Shown piece after piece: positions 7,632 to 14,838 of a stretch of DNA of 64,000 nucleotides. Numbering within the stretch: position 1 is the first letter of the stretch; the number at the start of each line of letters is the position of its first letter. The notes under the pieces were generated by a model that did not search any database, had not been told where the DNA came from, and worked only from the letters and a program-made list of their open reading frames with translations. Source of the stretch: DAOUJI01 sp965219565 (lineage in GTDB: Bacteria > Chloroflexota > Dehalococcoidia > Lucifugimonadales > JAGWBF01); assembly GCA_965219565.1 (NCBI GenBank), contig OZ244780.1, positions 1,364,001 to 1,428,000 on the forward strand, read 5' to 3'. The position numbers and the translations under genes were made by a program.

Positions 7632-8531
7632 ATGTTCAACAAGAACGGAAGCAACAACGGAAACGGGAGCGCGAACGGCGTCCACAAGGACACCGCCCCC
7701 GTGTCGAGCACGGGGCAGGCTATTGCCGCCAGGAACGGCAACGGGCACAAGCCCGACGCCGCAATCGTCAGCGAGCACGAGCTGCTCTGGGACGGGCTCT
7801 CGCCCGCCGTCTCACAGGCCCTCGGACAGCCCATCGACCCCGAGCTGGTCTCCCAGCGGAAGGGGCGCGGCGGCAAGTACTTCGACTACCTAAAAGGCCA
7901 CGTCGCAATCCACCAGGCCAACGCCATCTTCGGCTTCGGCGGCTGGGGCTACGATCTGGTCGGAGACGTGACCATGCGGCAGTTCGAGACCGTCGATCCC
8001 GAGACCGGAGAGGTGAAGCTCACGTCCGCCTACAGCGCCCCGGTGCGGGTCACCGTCGCCGGTGCTCCTCCTCGCACGGGCATCGGCTTCCAGTGGGTGA
8101 CGGAGGAGACCCCGGACGGGCACGAGGTCGCCTCCAAAGCGGCCGTGACCGACGGCATGAAGAGGGCGCTGCGCACCTTTGGGGATAGGTTTGGGAATGG
8201 CCTCTACGGCGACCAGCCCACTGCCAACGTCCCGCCGCAACCGCAGCGGGTCCCCGCCCGGGCCAACGGCAACCCCGGCCGGAACCAGTCCAACGGCAAG
8301 AGCCCCGTTCGGCAGGCCCAGGACAGGCGCAACGAGTCCCAGGAGGAGATGCTGCGCAGGCGGATCTTCGAGATCGCCGCCGAGCAGGGTTTCGACGATG
8401 ACGGTGTGCGGACTGCCGTCGTCAACCAGACGGGCAAGAGCATCGACGACCTGACGGCCGCCGAGCTCGGGCCGCTGGTCGAGGCCGCCGCCAACAAGCT
8501 CCGGCAGATGCAGCAGGCGCAGGCCGCCTAG
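7632..8531 (+). CDS. Rad52/Rad22-family single-strand annealing protein
   Basis: The ATG at 7632 has AGGAGAT 6 bases upstream. The 299-residue product carries the Rad52-type core at about residues 55-190: YLKGHVAIHQANAIFGFGGW and HEVASKAAVTDGMKRALRTF...GNGLY are classic for the family. Rad52-like proteins bind single-stranded DNA and anneal complementary strands, a common recombination function in phages and conjugative elements. The N-terminus is an Asn-Gly linker (NKNGSNNGNGSANG) that runs into PVSSTGQA, the translated REP palindrome, and the later PVRQAQDRR near residue 230 also looks like a translated repeat. The C-terminal 70 residues are helical. With SSB, nuclease and helicase nearby it forms a recombination set. 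Confidence 0.85.
   Translation: MFNKNGSNNGNGSANGVHKDTAPVSSTGQAIAARNGNGHKPDAAIVSEHELLWDGLSPAVSQALGQPIDPELVSQRKGRGGKYFDYLKGHVAIHQANAIFGFGGWGYDLVGDVTMRQFETVDPETGEVKLTSAYSAPVRVTVAGAPPRTGIGFQWVTEETPDGHEVASKAAVTDGMKRALRTFGDRFGNGLYGDQPTANVPPQPQRVPARANGNPGRNQSNGKSPVRQAQDRRNESQEEMLRRRIFEIAAEQGFDDDGVRTAVVNQTGKSIDDLTAAELGPLVEAAANKLRQMQQAQAA
7697..7715 (+). repeat. REP-type palindrome inside the Rad52-like gene (copy 2)
   Basis: A perfect 7-base inverted repeat, CCCCGTG and CACGGGG, flanks TCGAG and is followed by CAGGC. It sits in the linker before the Rad52 core and is read in the same frame as the primase copy (PVSSTGQA). Confidence 0.7.
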
Positions 8532-8557
8532 TCCGCCGGTCGGTCGGGTTCGGAATC

Positions 8558-8592
8558 GAGCGGGGTTGTCTCCGATGGGGGCAGCCCCGCTC
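8558..8592 (+). terminator. Recurrent intergenic hairpin
   Basis: Arms GAGCGGGGTTG and CAGCCCCGCTC form an 11-bp stem with one G-T wobble. The loop holds GTCTCC-like sequence. TTTC and then the AAGGAGG of the next gene follow. It may terminate or attenuate between the Rad52-like and DUF7007 genes. Confidence 0.55.
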
Positions 8593-8623
8593 TTTCATCT
8601 ACAGGATGACAAGGAGGTCTGAA

Positions 8624-9124
8624 ATGACGACGAACGTTACCTACACACCCTGGGGCTGGACGCGGGACGTCAAGGAGCTTGCCGAGGGCGTCTGGCGGGT
8701 CTCGACGCCGAGCCACGGCGGGCTGAAGCTCAGCACGGAGCGGTGGGACTCCCTTCCCGCCGAACTGCGGGACGCCATGTACACGCAGACCTTCGCAGAG
8801 GAGGACTGCGAGGAGCCCATCGTCAGGACGCTGCTCGGCCTGGGCGACGAATGCGAGAGGGAGATGGCCCTGAAGGTGGCGGGCTACTTCGACCGGTACG
8901 CTCCGGCGCTGCCCCACCTCCGCGACTGCCCGCCGGGAATCCACCACCACGCCGTCGCCTACTGGGGCGGCCTCGGCACGGACCCGTTTGAGCGGTTCGA
9001 CACCTGCATCGAGGCCGAGTCGTTCGTGGGCGACCCGGAGATGGTGCGGAAGTACGGGCGGATGGAGACCGTCGAGTGTGCCGGGATGCGCCCGCTCTGC
9101 CTCGGAAAGGCGGACAGGCCATGA
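8624..9124 (+). CDS. DUF7007-like protein
   Basis: The start at 8624 has AAGGAGGT 8 bases before it. The 166-residue product opens with TPWGWTRDVKELAEGVWRVSTPSHGGLKLS. The pairing of a PWG motif with a downstream TPSHGG motif is what I recall of DUF7007 domains, which occur in plasmid and conjugative-element proteins of unknown role. Two Cys (EDCEEP and DECERE) and a His cluster (GIHHHAVAYW) are visible. The gene ends in ATGA shared with the TSCPD gene, so the two are probably translated together. No function should be assigned beyond presence in mobile elements. Confidence 0.6.
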   Translation: MTTNVTYTPWGWTRDVKELAEGVWRVSTPSHGGLKLSTERWDSLPAELRDAMYTQTFAEEDCEEPIVRTLLGLGDECEREMALKVAGYFDRYAPALPHLRDCPPGIHHHAVAYWGGLGTDPFERFDTCIEAESFVGDPEMVRKYGRMETVECAGMRPLCLGKADRP

Positions 9125-9528
9125 CTACGGAGACGCGGGCGAGACCCCGCAGCCTTCCCAGCACGACGACCAAGCTCCAGACGGAGATGGGGAACCTCTA
9201 CGTCACCGTTTCGACGGACGAGGACGGCGAGCCCTTCGAGGTGTTCGGATGGCTGGGCAAGGGAGGCAGCTTCCAGCACGGAGTCACAGAGCTGGCCTGC
9301 CGGTTGATCTCCCTGCACCTGCGGCGCGGGACTCCCCTCGAAGAGGTGATTGACCAGTGCCGGGGGATTCAGGAGATGCAGCCGTTCTTCAACCAGATGG
9401 CCGACGGCACGAGCGTGGCGATCCTCGGACTCGGGGACGGCATCGCTCACATCCTCAAGGCCCACCTGAAGGCCAAAGAGGAGCGGGAGACGGCGCCGGA
9501 ACAGGTGGAGGTGCAGGCGGCTGCGTGA
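9121..9528 (+). CDS. Stand-alone TSCPD-domain protein
   Basis: This 135-residue protein overlaps the previous stop by 4 bp (ATGA). Residues about 12-110 (GNLYVTVSTDEDGEPFEVFGWLGKGG..., HGVTELACRLISLHLRRGTPLEEVIDQCRGI) match the TSCPD domain, best known as the C-terminal part of B12-dependent ribonucleotide reductase (NrdJ) and also found alone. The usual cysteine motif is reduced here: QCRGI retains one Cys. No reductase catalytic domain is present nearby. A stand-alone TSCPD on a mobile element might modulate host ribonucleotide reductase or bind nucleotides; that is inference. Confidence 0.7.
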   Translation: MTTETRARPRSLPSTTTKLQTEMGNLYVTVSTDEDGEPFEVFGWLGKGGSFQHGVTELACRLISLHLRRGTPLEEVIDQCRGIQEMQPFFNQMADGTSVAILGLGDGIAHILKAHLKAKEERETAPEQVEVQAAA

Positions 9529-9549
9529 GTGGCACACACAACGGCAATC

Positions 9550-9585
9550 GAAGCGGGGCCGTCTCTTCGGGGGCTGCCCCGCTTC
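9550..9585 (+). terminator. Recurrent intergenic hairpin
   Basis: Arms GAAGCGGGGC and GCCCCGCTTC form a perfect 10-bp stem; the loop begins CGTCTC. TTCGTTACAGGAGGT follows, so the hairpin ends 8 bases before the next gene's Shine-Dalgarno region. Confidence 0.6.
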
Positions 9586-9606
9586 TTCGTTACAGGAGGT
9601 GACGAC

Positions 9607-10704
9607 ATGACGACAGAGACGATAGACAGGGCGGAGGTCTTCTCCCGCCCTGCTGCGCGGTTCGACGCCGAAGGCAACATCGAGGTGCGGGCATCGTCAG
9701 CCCTGGGCTGCCGCCGCGCCCTCTGGTACGCCGCGACGGGCTACGAACCCACCAATCCCCCCAGTGACGACTCGCTGACGGCGATGGAGGCGGGCAACGC
9801 CCTGGAGCCGGTGGTGGTGCGGGCGATGGTACGGGCGGGTTGGAAGGTGGACGCCCCCGATCCCCGTGACCCGCAACAGGTGACCGTGCGCATCGGTCCG
9901 AACCTGCTGGTCACGGGGCACCCGGACGGCACGGTGCGGATGCCTCTCGAACAGGGCGAAGCCGACGTGCCGCAACTGTTCCTCTTCGACGACGAGCCGC
10001 AAGCTCCCGCCTACGGCGATCCGATGGTCGTCGAGATCAAGACGCGGGGACCGGAGGCGTTCCGCCGATGGCAGACGCTGGGAGCGGAGCGCAGCCACCC
10101 GGCGGCGGTGGCCCAGGCCGCCTTCTACTCCCTCGGCGAGTTCGGCGACCTGCGGGACGCGGTCATCGCAACGATGGACACGGGGGCTCGCACCTGGGAC
10201 TGGGAGCGGATACCGGCCAAGCGGCTGGAGCGGGCCCTCCAGGATGCCTGCGAGTGGCTGGGAGAGCTTTCCGCTCACTACGTCCAGAGCGGGCCTGACC
10301 CCGACGCGCTGCCGGAGCGGGACTTCTCCGCCACCAGCTGGCAGTGCCGGTCGTGCCCCTTCCTGGCGGTCTGCCTGCCGGGTGCGGCGGAAACGAGCGA
10401 AGAGACGGAGATAGAGGACAAGGAGGTGAGCGACGAAGAGGCACGGGACGCGGTGGCGGCCTACGCAGAGGCTCAGGAAACCATCAAGGAACCCGAGAAG
10501 GCCAAGCGCGCCGCGCTGGACACCCTGAAGGCATGGATGCGCCGACAGGGAGACTCCAAGGCGACGGTGGGGGGCCGCACGGTCACCCTCGTCAGCTCGA
10601 CCAGGTACTCCGTGAACCACCGCAGGCTGAACGAGGCCCTCGACCCGGAGGTCCGGGCCGAGATCGTCACCGAGAGCGAGTCGGAGTACGTGCGGGTCAG
10701 CTAG
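9607..10704 (+). CDS. Cas4/RecB-like PD-(D/E)XK nuclease with iron-sulfur cysteines
   Basis: This 365-residue protein starts after AGGAGGTG. Nuclease motifs are visible: GHPDGTV (the Asp of motif II) near residue 106, VVEIKTRG (E-x-K) near 142, and QAAFYSL, the helix that follows. One cysteine in GCRRALW near residue 35 and three in CRSCPFLAVC near 247-256 fit the four-cysteine 4Fe-4S site of Cas4/AddB-type exonucleases. These enzymes resect DNA ends, which would supply single strands for the Rad52-like protein. The sequence VPQLFLFDD near residue 122 fits the QLxLF consensus for the beta sliding clamp. No CRISPR genes are near, so this is a recombination nuclease, not a spacer-acquisition Cas4. 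Confidence 0.8.
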   Translation: MTTETIDRAEVFSRPAARFDAEGNIEVRASSALGCRRALWYAATGYEPTNPPSDDSLTAMEAGNALEPVVVRAMVRAGWKVDAPDPRDPQQVTVRIGPNLLVTGHPDGTVRMPLEQGEADVPQLFLFDDEPQAPAYGDPMVVEIKTRGPEAFRRWQTLGAERSHPAAVAQAAFYSLGEFGDLRDAVIATMDTGARTWDWERIPAKRLERALQDACEWLGELSAHYVQSGPDPDALPERDFSATSWQCRSCPFLAVCLPGAAETSEETEIEDKEVSDEEARDAVAAYAEAQETIKEPEKAKRAALDTLKAWMRRQGDSKATVGGRTVTLVSSTRYSVNHRRLNEALDPEVRAEIVTESESEYVRVS

Positions 10705-10729
10705 ACGCTTCACCTGCTGGGAGCGCAGG

Positions 10730-10769
10730 ACGGGGCTGTTTTCCCATCTACGGGGGAGTTCGGCCCCGT
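10730..10769 (+). terminator. Recurrent intergenic hairpin
   Basis: Arms ACGGGGC and GCCCCGT bracket a 26-base loop that contains CCATCTACGGGGG. The loop is longer than in the other copies, but the arm and the CTAC element are shared. It precedes the SSB gene. Confidence 0.5.
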
Positions 10770-10825
10770 TGCATTCAAGACGGGCGCGGCAAGACCGCGC
10801 TACTTCACACGCAAGGAGGATCGAA

Positions 10826-11209
10826 ATGTCGAGAACCATCAACAAAGTCACGCTGCTGGGCCGGGTGGGAACCGACCCGGAGATGCAGTACACCCCCGGC
10901 GGCACCGCCGTCACCAAGCTGCGGCTGGCGACCGACCGCTACCGGAAGGACGCCGAGAACGAGACGGATTGGCACGACGTCGTCTGCTGGAGCAACACCG
11001 CCGAGGCGGTGAATCAGTACGTCGCCAAGGGCCAGCGCATCTACGTCGAGGGCCGCCTCGTTCAGAACAGCTGGGAGGGCGACGACGGCCAGCGCCGCCA
11101 CCGTACCGAGATTCACGCCTCCGAGGTCGTGTTCCTCGACTCCCGCAACGGGAACGGCAACGGCGACGCCTCGGACATCGAGCAGCCGGTCGGCGCCTCT
11201 CCCTTCTAG
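10826..11209 (+). CDS. ssb: Single-stranded DNA-binding protein
   Basis: This 127-residue protein has the SSB OB-fold from the first residues: INKVTLLGRVGTDPEMQYTPGG, then WHDVVCWSNTAEAVNQYVAKGQRIYVEGRL. It coats single-stranded DNA during replication and recombination. The linker (RNGNGNGD) has the same Asn-Gly composition as the linkers of the Rad52-like and SNF2 proteins here. The C-terminus PVGASPF keeps the terminal Pro-Phe that docks partner proteins, but it has fewer acidic residues next to it than the usual DDDIPF tail. The start has AAGGAGGAT upstream. Confidence 0.92.
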   Translation: MSRTINKVTLLGRVGTDPEMQYTPGGTAVTKLRLATDRYRKDAENETDWHDVVCWSNTAEAVNQYVAKGQRIYVEGRLVQNSWEGDDGQRRHRTEIHASEVVFLDSRNGNGNGDASDIEQPVGASPF

Positions 11210-11250
11210 TCCCACGACCGAATAGCGACGCCCTCCTGAAGGGCGCAACC

Positions 11251-11284
11251 ACGGGGCCGTCTCCCTCTACAGGGGTCGGCCCCG
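11251..11284 (+). terminator. Recurrent intergenic hairpin
   Basis: A perfect 8-bp stem, CGGGGCCG and CGGCCCCG, has TCTCCCTCTACAGGGGT in the loop. CTTTAGTTTCC follows, giving a weak T-rich tail. It is a clear copy of the consensus. Confidence 0.6.
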
Positions 11285-11319
11285 CTTTAGTTTCCAATCC
11301 CACTACGAAGGAGGCCGAC

Positions 11320-11673
11320 GTGATAACGAGCATAACCATGTGGCTGGCCGTGGGGGAGCGCGGCCTTTCATCGGAGGCCATAGCCCTGACCACCCTCGGC
11401 CTGCGGCCCACCGGTCGGCAGGCGTCGTGGCCTCACGACCCCGCCGACCTGCGGCGTTGCTTGCTTCTCTTGGAAAAGGTGCCTGAAACCCGCGAGGACG
11501 GACTTCTGGTCCTGGCGGAGCGGTGTCCCAAGTGGGCCGCCCTGGTGAAAGTCTGGGACCGCCTGTCGGAGACGCTGCGCTCCGAGACCGGCGACACGCT
11601 CCCTCCATACGGCTCAGCGCCCAAGACCTACGCATTGATGGAAGAGGCGTTGGACTCGGCCACTGGAAGCTGA
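11320..11673 (+). CDS. Small hypothetical protein of the element
   Basis: A GTG at 11320 lies 5 bases after AAGGAGG; the first in-frame ATG, at 11338, has no site of its own. The 117-residue product is helical, with Leu and Arg-rich segments (DLRRCLLLLEKVPETREDGLLVLAERCPKW). It has the look of small proteins carried by phages and plasmids, which often pair LRRCxxLLxxxP with WxxLVxxWxxL. I assign no function. It stands between SSB and the RadC-like gene with a recurrent hairpin on each side. Confidence 0.6.
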   Translation: MITSITMWLAVGERGLSSEAIALTTLGLRPTGRQASWPHDPADLRRCLLLLEKVPETREDGLLVLAERCPKWAALVKVWDRLSETLRSETGDTLPPYGSAPKTYALMEEALDSATGS

Positions 11674-11746
11674 GCGAACCCTCTCGCGACGTCTGCGAGG
11701 AACTACAACCGAACACCGACGCCCGCATCGACGGGCGCACCAACCA

Positions 11747-11779
11747 CGGGGCCGCTTCCACCTACAGGAGGTGGCCCCG
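11747..11779 (+). terminator. Recurrent intergenic hairpin
   Basis: Arms CGGGGCC and GGCCCCG are extended inward by CCACCT/AGGTGG around CTACAGG-like sequence. CTTCTGTTCT follows, then AAGGAGG of the RadC-like gene. Confidence 0.6.
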
Positions 11780-11812
11780 CTTCTGTTCTAACCGATAGCT
11801 AAGGAGGCCGAC

Positions 11813-12322
11813 ATGACCGCCATCACCGCACAACAGACCGACACGCTGCTGGACGCGCTGCGCAGCAACCTTCACCTGCTGGGAGAGCTGGCGGTGCGCT
11901 ACGCCGTCGAGTTCCACCCGGAGCGCTCCACGCAGGACCTGCCCTCCATCAACTGTCCCGACGACGTGCGCAGGTTGCTGGGGCCGGAGATGGCTCCCCT
12001 CGCCCAGGAGCAGCTACGGGTGCTGCTGCTCAACACCAAGAACAACGTCGTGGGCCAGCGGGTCGTCTACCAGGGCAACGTCAACTCGTCGATGATCCGG
12101 CCGGCCGAGGTGCTGCGCCCCGCCGTCATGGAGGCCGTTCCCAGCATCATCGTCTGCCACAACCACCCCTCGCAGGACCCGACGCCCAGCCCGGAGGACG
12201 CGGCCATCACCAGGGAGCTGGCGCAGGCGGGCAAGCTGCTGGGCATCGAGCTGCTGGACCACGTGGTCATAGGCGGTGAGCGGTTCGTCAGCCTCAAGGA
12301 ACGGGGGCTGATGGGCGGATAG
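11813..12322 (+). CDS. RadC-like JAB domain protein
   Basis: This 169-residue protein contains the JAB/MPN metal site in HNHPSQDPTPSPEDAAIT (His-x-His-Pro...Asp) near residues 120-137. It matches the C-terminal domain of RadC proteins, with the usual LLLNTKNNVVGQRVVYQGNVNSS before it. The N-terminal helix-hairpin-helix domain of chromosomal RadC is replaced by a short helical segment. RadC-like JAB proteins are very common on plasmids, ICEs and phages; their activity there is not established. Despite the old name they are not proven repair enzymes. The start has AAGGAGG 6 bases upstream. Confidence 0.85.
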   Translation: MTAITAQQTDTLLDALRSNLHLLGELAVRYAVEFHPERSTQDLPSINCPDDVRRLLGPEMAPLAQEQLRVLLLNTKNNVVGQRVVYQGNVNSSMIRPAEVLRPAVMEAVPSIIVCHNHPSQDPTPSPEDAAITRELAQAGKLLGIELLDHVVIGGERFVSLKERGLMGG

Positions 12323-12377
12323 AGAGCCGGTCCCACCCCACAGGACGCACGGAAATCAAGAGATGAGAGAGGTAGCC

Positions 12378-12695
12378 ATGACAGACAAAGATATTCGGAA
12401 GGCGCCCATCAAGTGGAAGGTTCAGGGGGCCGGGTTCGTAATGGAAGGCGGGTTCGTAGCCCTGGTGGACAGGGACCCGGACCCGTTTGCCTGCACCGCC
12501 TACGACGGCCCCGCGGAGGTCGCGGAGGCCCACCTGAGCACGTGCCGGGAGACCTGGGCCACCGTGTGGGCCCTGGAGGGCGACACGCTCGAGGAGGCCA
12601 GGCAGGCGTTGGCGGAGTCCCGCTTTCGCTGGGTCGCCTACCACGTGAACGACTGCGAGCTCCTGGACGACCGGCCTCAGGGAGACACGCCCTAG
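12378..12695 (+). CDS. Small hypothetical protein
   Basis: The ATG at 12378 follows GAGAGGT at 7 bases; an earlier in-frame ATG at 12363 is less well placed. The 105-residue product is acidic, with two central cysteines (DPFACTAYDG and LSTCRETW) and many Trp and Ala. I do not recognise it. It lies between the RadC-like gene and a further unknown gene on the same strand, so it is probably an accessory protein of the element. Confidence 0.55.
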   Translation: MTDKDIRKAPIKWKVQGAGFVMEGGFVALVDRDPDPFACTAYDGPAEVAEAHLSTCRETWATVWALEGDTLEEARQALAESRFRWVAYHVNDCELLDDRPQGDTP

Positions 12696-12791
12696 CGCAA
12701 GGAAACCTCATAGACCCCTACCGGGGCTTCACGCGGGAGACACCATCCCGCGCTTGCATCACCCACATCAAGGAACGAAAGGAGACTGCCC

Positions 12792-13436
12792 ATGTTGCAG
12801 ACTCACACCATCGATCCCGAAGACCTGTTCACCATAAGCGCAGGCGGCTTCAACGCCACCGCCGACGCCTTCGCCCGCGACGACCGGACGGACGGCCTCT
12901 GGTTCGTCTCGATGGTCGGCTCCCAGACGGCGCTGAAGGCGATCTGGGCCTCGCTGCTCAAGCAGCCCCCGGACGTCGCCCACATCATCCGCGGCGCCGA
13001 CGGGATGGCGCTGTACGGCGGCTACCAGCGCTGCATCATCCCGTACGAGACCATCGGAACGTGGACGACGAAGATCGCCCGCCTGCCGGTGACCGGCGGC
13101 TGGCACGCCCTCGTGTATACGAAGACGGCGGAGTTCGGCTACGAGAAGGACAGCTTCCTGCTGCTGGCGCAGTCAGCAGAGGAGGCCCCGGCCCTCCACC
13201 ACCGCTTCCTGGACAAGCGCAGCCCGCTTCCCCTGCACGGCTCCTGGGCCGGTTGGCTCTGGGAGCGGGGACTCGCCGAGGAGGAGATAGTCCCCCTCCA
13301 GTCCGTGGGCGTTTCCGCCTACCGGTGCTCTCCCAAGGCTCAGAAGCTCAGGGAGGACCTCTCCGACGCGGTGGCGTCGGGCAGGCTCACGCTGCCCAGG
13401 GAGGACCTCGCTGCGGCGGGAGGCGCGACGTCATGA
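12792..13436 (+). CDS. Hypothetical protein of the element
   Basis: This 214-residue protein starts 8 bases after AAAGGAG. The sequence mixes aromatic-rich strands (DGLWFVSMVGS, GGWHALVYTK) with a C-terminal helical part that carries HGSWAGWLWERGLAEEEI. No catalytic motif is evident and I do not recognise a family. Its stop overlaps the next start in ATGA, so the two products are probably made in similar amounts and may work together. Confidence 0.55.
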   Translation: MLQTHTIDPEDLFTISAGGFNATADAFARDDRTDGLWFVSMVGSQTALKAIWASLLKQPPDVAHIIRGADGMALYGGYQRCIIPYETIGTWTTKIARLPVTGGWHALVYTKTAEFGYEKDSFLLLAQSAEEAPALHHRFLDKRSPLPLHGSWAGWLWERGLAEEEIVPLQSVGVSAYRCSPKAQKLREDLSDAVASGRLTLPREDLAAAGGATS

Positions 13437-13891
13437 TCGACTACCGCTACGACGACGGCGGACGGGAAGCCGCTGGCTACCGGGGCAAGACCGGCGACTG
13501 CGTCGTCCGCGCCATCGCCATCTGCACCGGCGAGGACTACCGCGCCGTCTACCTCACGATGGCCGAGCACATGAAGCGCAACGGCTACGCCGCCAGCGGC
13601 AACGCCTACGCCACACGGGAGCGCAACCGCAAAGCGCCCCACAGCAAGGGCCAGATCGCCGCCCGGCGCGTCCAGGACCGCGTTCTCGAGGTCTACGGCT
13701 TCCGGAAGGTCCGCCTCCCGGCGGGAGCGCGCCCGACGTTCACGGAGGCGCACCGGCGCTACGGCGACTGCATCGTCGGCACCACGAAGCACGTGGCTGC
13801 CATCGTGGACGGCGCACTCCGAGACACATTCGACGGCCGCACCTACGAGTGGGAAGTCGAGACGCGCGAGCGCAAGGCCCAGTCCGTCTGA
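13433..13891 (+). CDS. Possible papain-like cysteine hydrolase, phage/plasmid type
   Basis: This 152-residue protein overlaps the previous stop (ATGA). GDCVVRAIAICTGEDY near residues 19-34 places a Cys at the start of a helix, and GTTKHVAAIVDGALRDTFDGR near 117-137 places a His and an Asp on strands, the order of a Cys-His-Asp site in papain-like folds. Phage proteins of similar length show the same DCxVRAxAxAxG plus HxxAVxDGxxxDT pattern. The region between is basic (RERNRKAPHSKGQIAARRVQDR). The enzyme class and substrate are unknown; it could be a peptidase, a transglutaminase-like enzyme or an inactive relative. Confidence 0.5.
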   Translation: MIDYRYDDGGREAAGYRGKTGDCVVRAIAICTGEDYRAVYLTMAEHMKRNGYAASGNAYATRERNRKAPHSKGQIAARRVQDRVLEVYGFRKVRLPAGARPTFTEAHRRYGDCIVGTTKHVAAIVDGALRDTFDGRTYEWEVETRERKAQSV

Positions 13892-13937
13892 GTGCGGCGC
13901 CAGGCGACGTAAGAGTAAGCAAGAAAGGAGACACGAC

Positions 13938-14328
13938 ATGAGACTAGCTGCACAGGCGAAGGGCGGCTACTACCCCACTCCCGAGCGGGTGGTGGACCTG
14001 ATCGCCGACCTTATTCACACCCCCTCCGGCTACTACTACCGGGAGCGGGAGTCCCTGCGCATCCTCGACCCCTGCTGCGGGGCCGGGGACGCGCTGAAGA
14101 GGCTGGTGGAGGGCCTCAGCCGGCCCAACGCCCTGGCCATGGAGACCTTCGGCATCGAGCTGCACCAGGACCGGGCGGAGGAGGCGGAGCGGCGGCTCGA
14201 CCACGTGCTGGCGGCGGACCTGTTCGCCACCTCGATAGCGAACGGGGCCTTCGGCCTGCTGTACCTGAACCCGCCCTACGACTACGACTCGGAGGACAAG
14301 CGGACGGAGCACGCCTTCCTGACGCATA
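13938..14328 (+). CDS. DUF6094 SAM-dependent methyltransferase, exon 1 (interrupted gene)
   Basis: This is the N-terminal 130 codons and one base of a methyltransferase. The SAM-binding motif I is LRILDPCCGAGDAL near residues 39-52, and the catalytic NPPY tetrad is at about 111-114, typical of N6-adenine or N4-cytosine DNA methylases. The group II intron starts 8 bases after the codons for FLT, in phase 1. Joining base 14328 to base 17340 keeps the frame and gives a 345-residue protein that reads EHAFLTHTTRYLAEDGLL across the junction. Without splicing translation would stop at 14351. The gene has AAGGAG 9 bases before its ATG. Confidence 0.8.
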
Positions 14329-14838
14329 GTGCGCCGCGTAACGCGGCATAGGATACCTAGCTCAACTAGGAGGAACTCGGAGGGAGTTCCTGGGCCAACC
14401 GACCCACCTGGCGGCGAAAGCCAAAGGGGACAACAGCATGTCGGTAAAGCGGCTACAGCCCCAAAGCGTTGTAAGGCTGGTTCCGCAAGGCCCGCGCGAT
14501 ACGGTGAAAGCTTGATTGCCTGAACCCCAGTTCTCAGTCGGTGTATAAGGACACCCGCCGGTAAAACGCTTGTAACCCGGCGCCACCCATTGCACTGGTC
14601 GGCAGTGTGGACCAACGCACCTCCGATGGGTGAACGATGGCTAACTAGGTCATTCAAGGGAACGAACGGGGCACCTACAGTCGCGCTAGAACGTCCTATG
14701 TCAACGGAACGCGGGATTGCCTACGGGGGGAGACCCCTATGGCAACGGAGCCCTCGTAGTAGTCCGAGCCGGGGAAAGCCCGGCACATGGCGAAGGAGGG
14801 CAGGTGTCAACGACGGAATACACAGAGAGGTATGCAGA

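Noticed and set aside
9607..10704. CRISPR Cas4
   Set aside because: Fold and cysteines fit Cas4-like nucleases, but no cas1, cas2 or array is present and the neighbours are recombination genes.
12413..13432. Upstream part of a 492-codon frame in front of the cysteine-hydrolase-like gene
   Set aside because: It overlaps two genes in other frames that have their own ribosome binding sites. The real start is the ATG at 13433.
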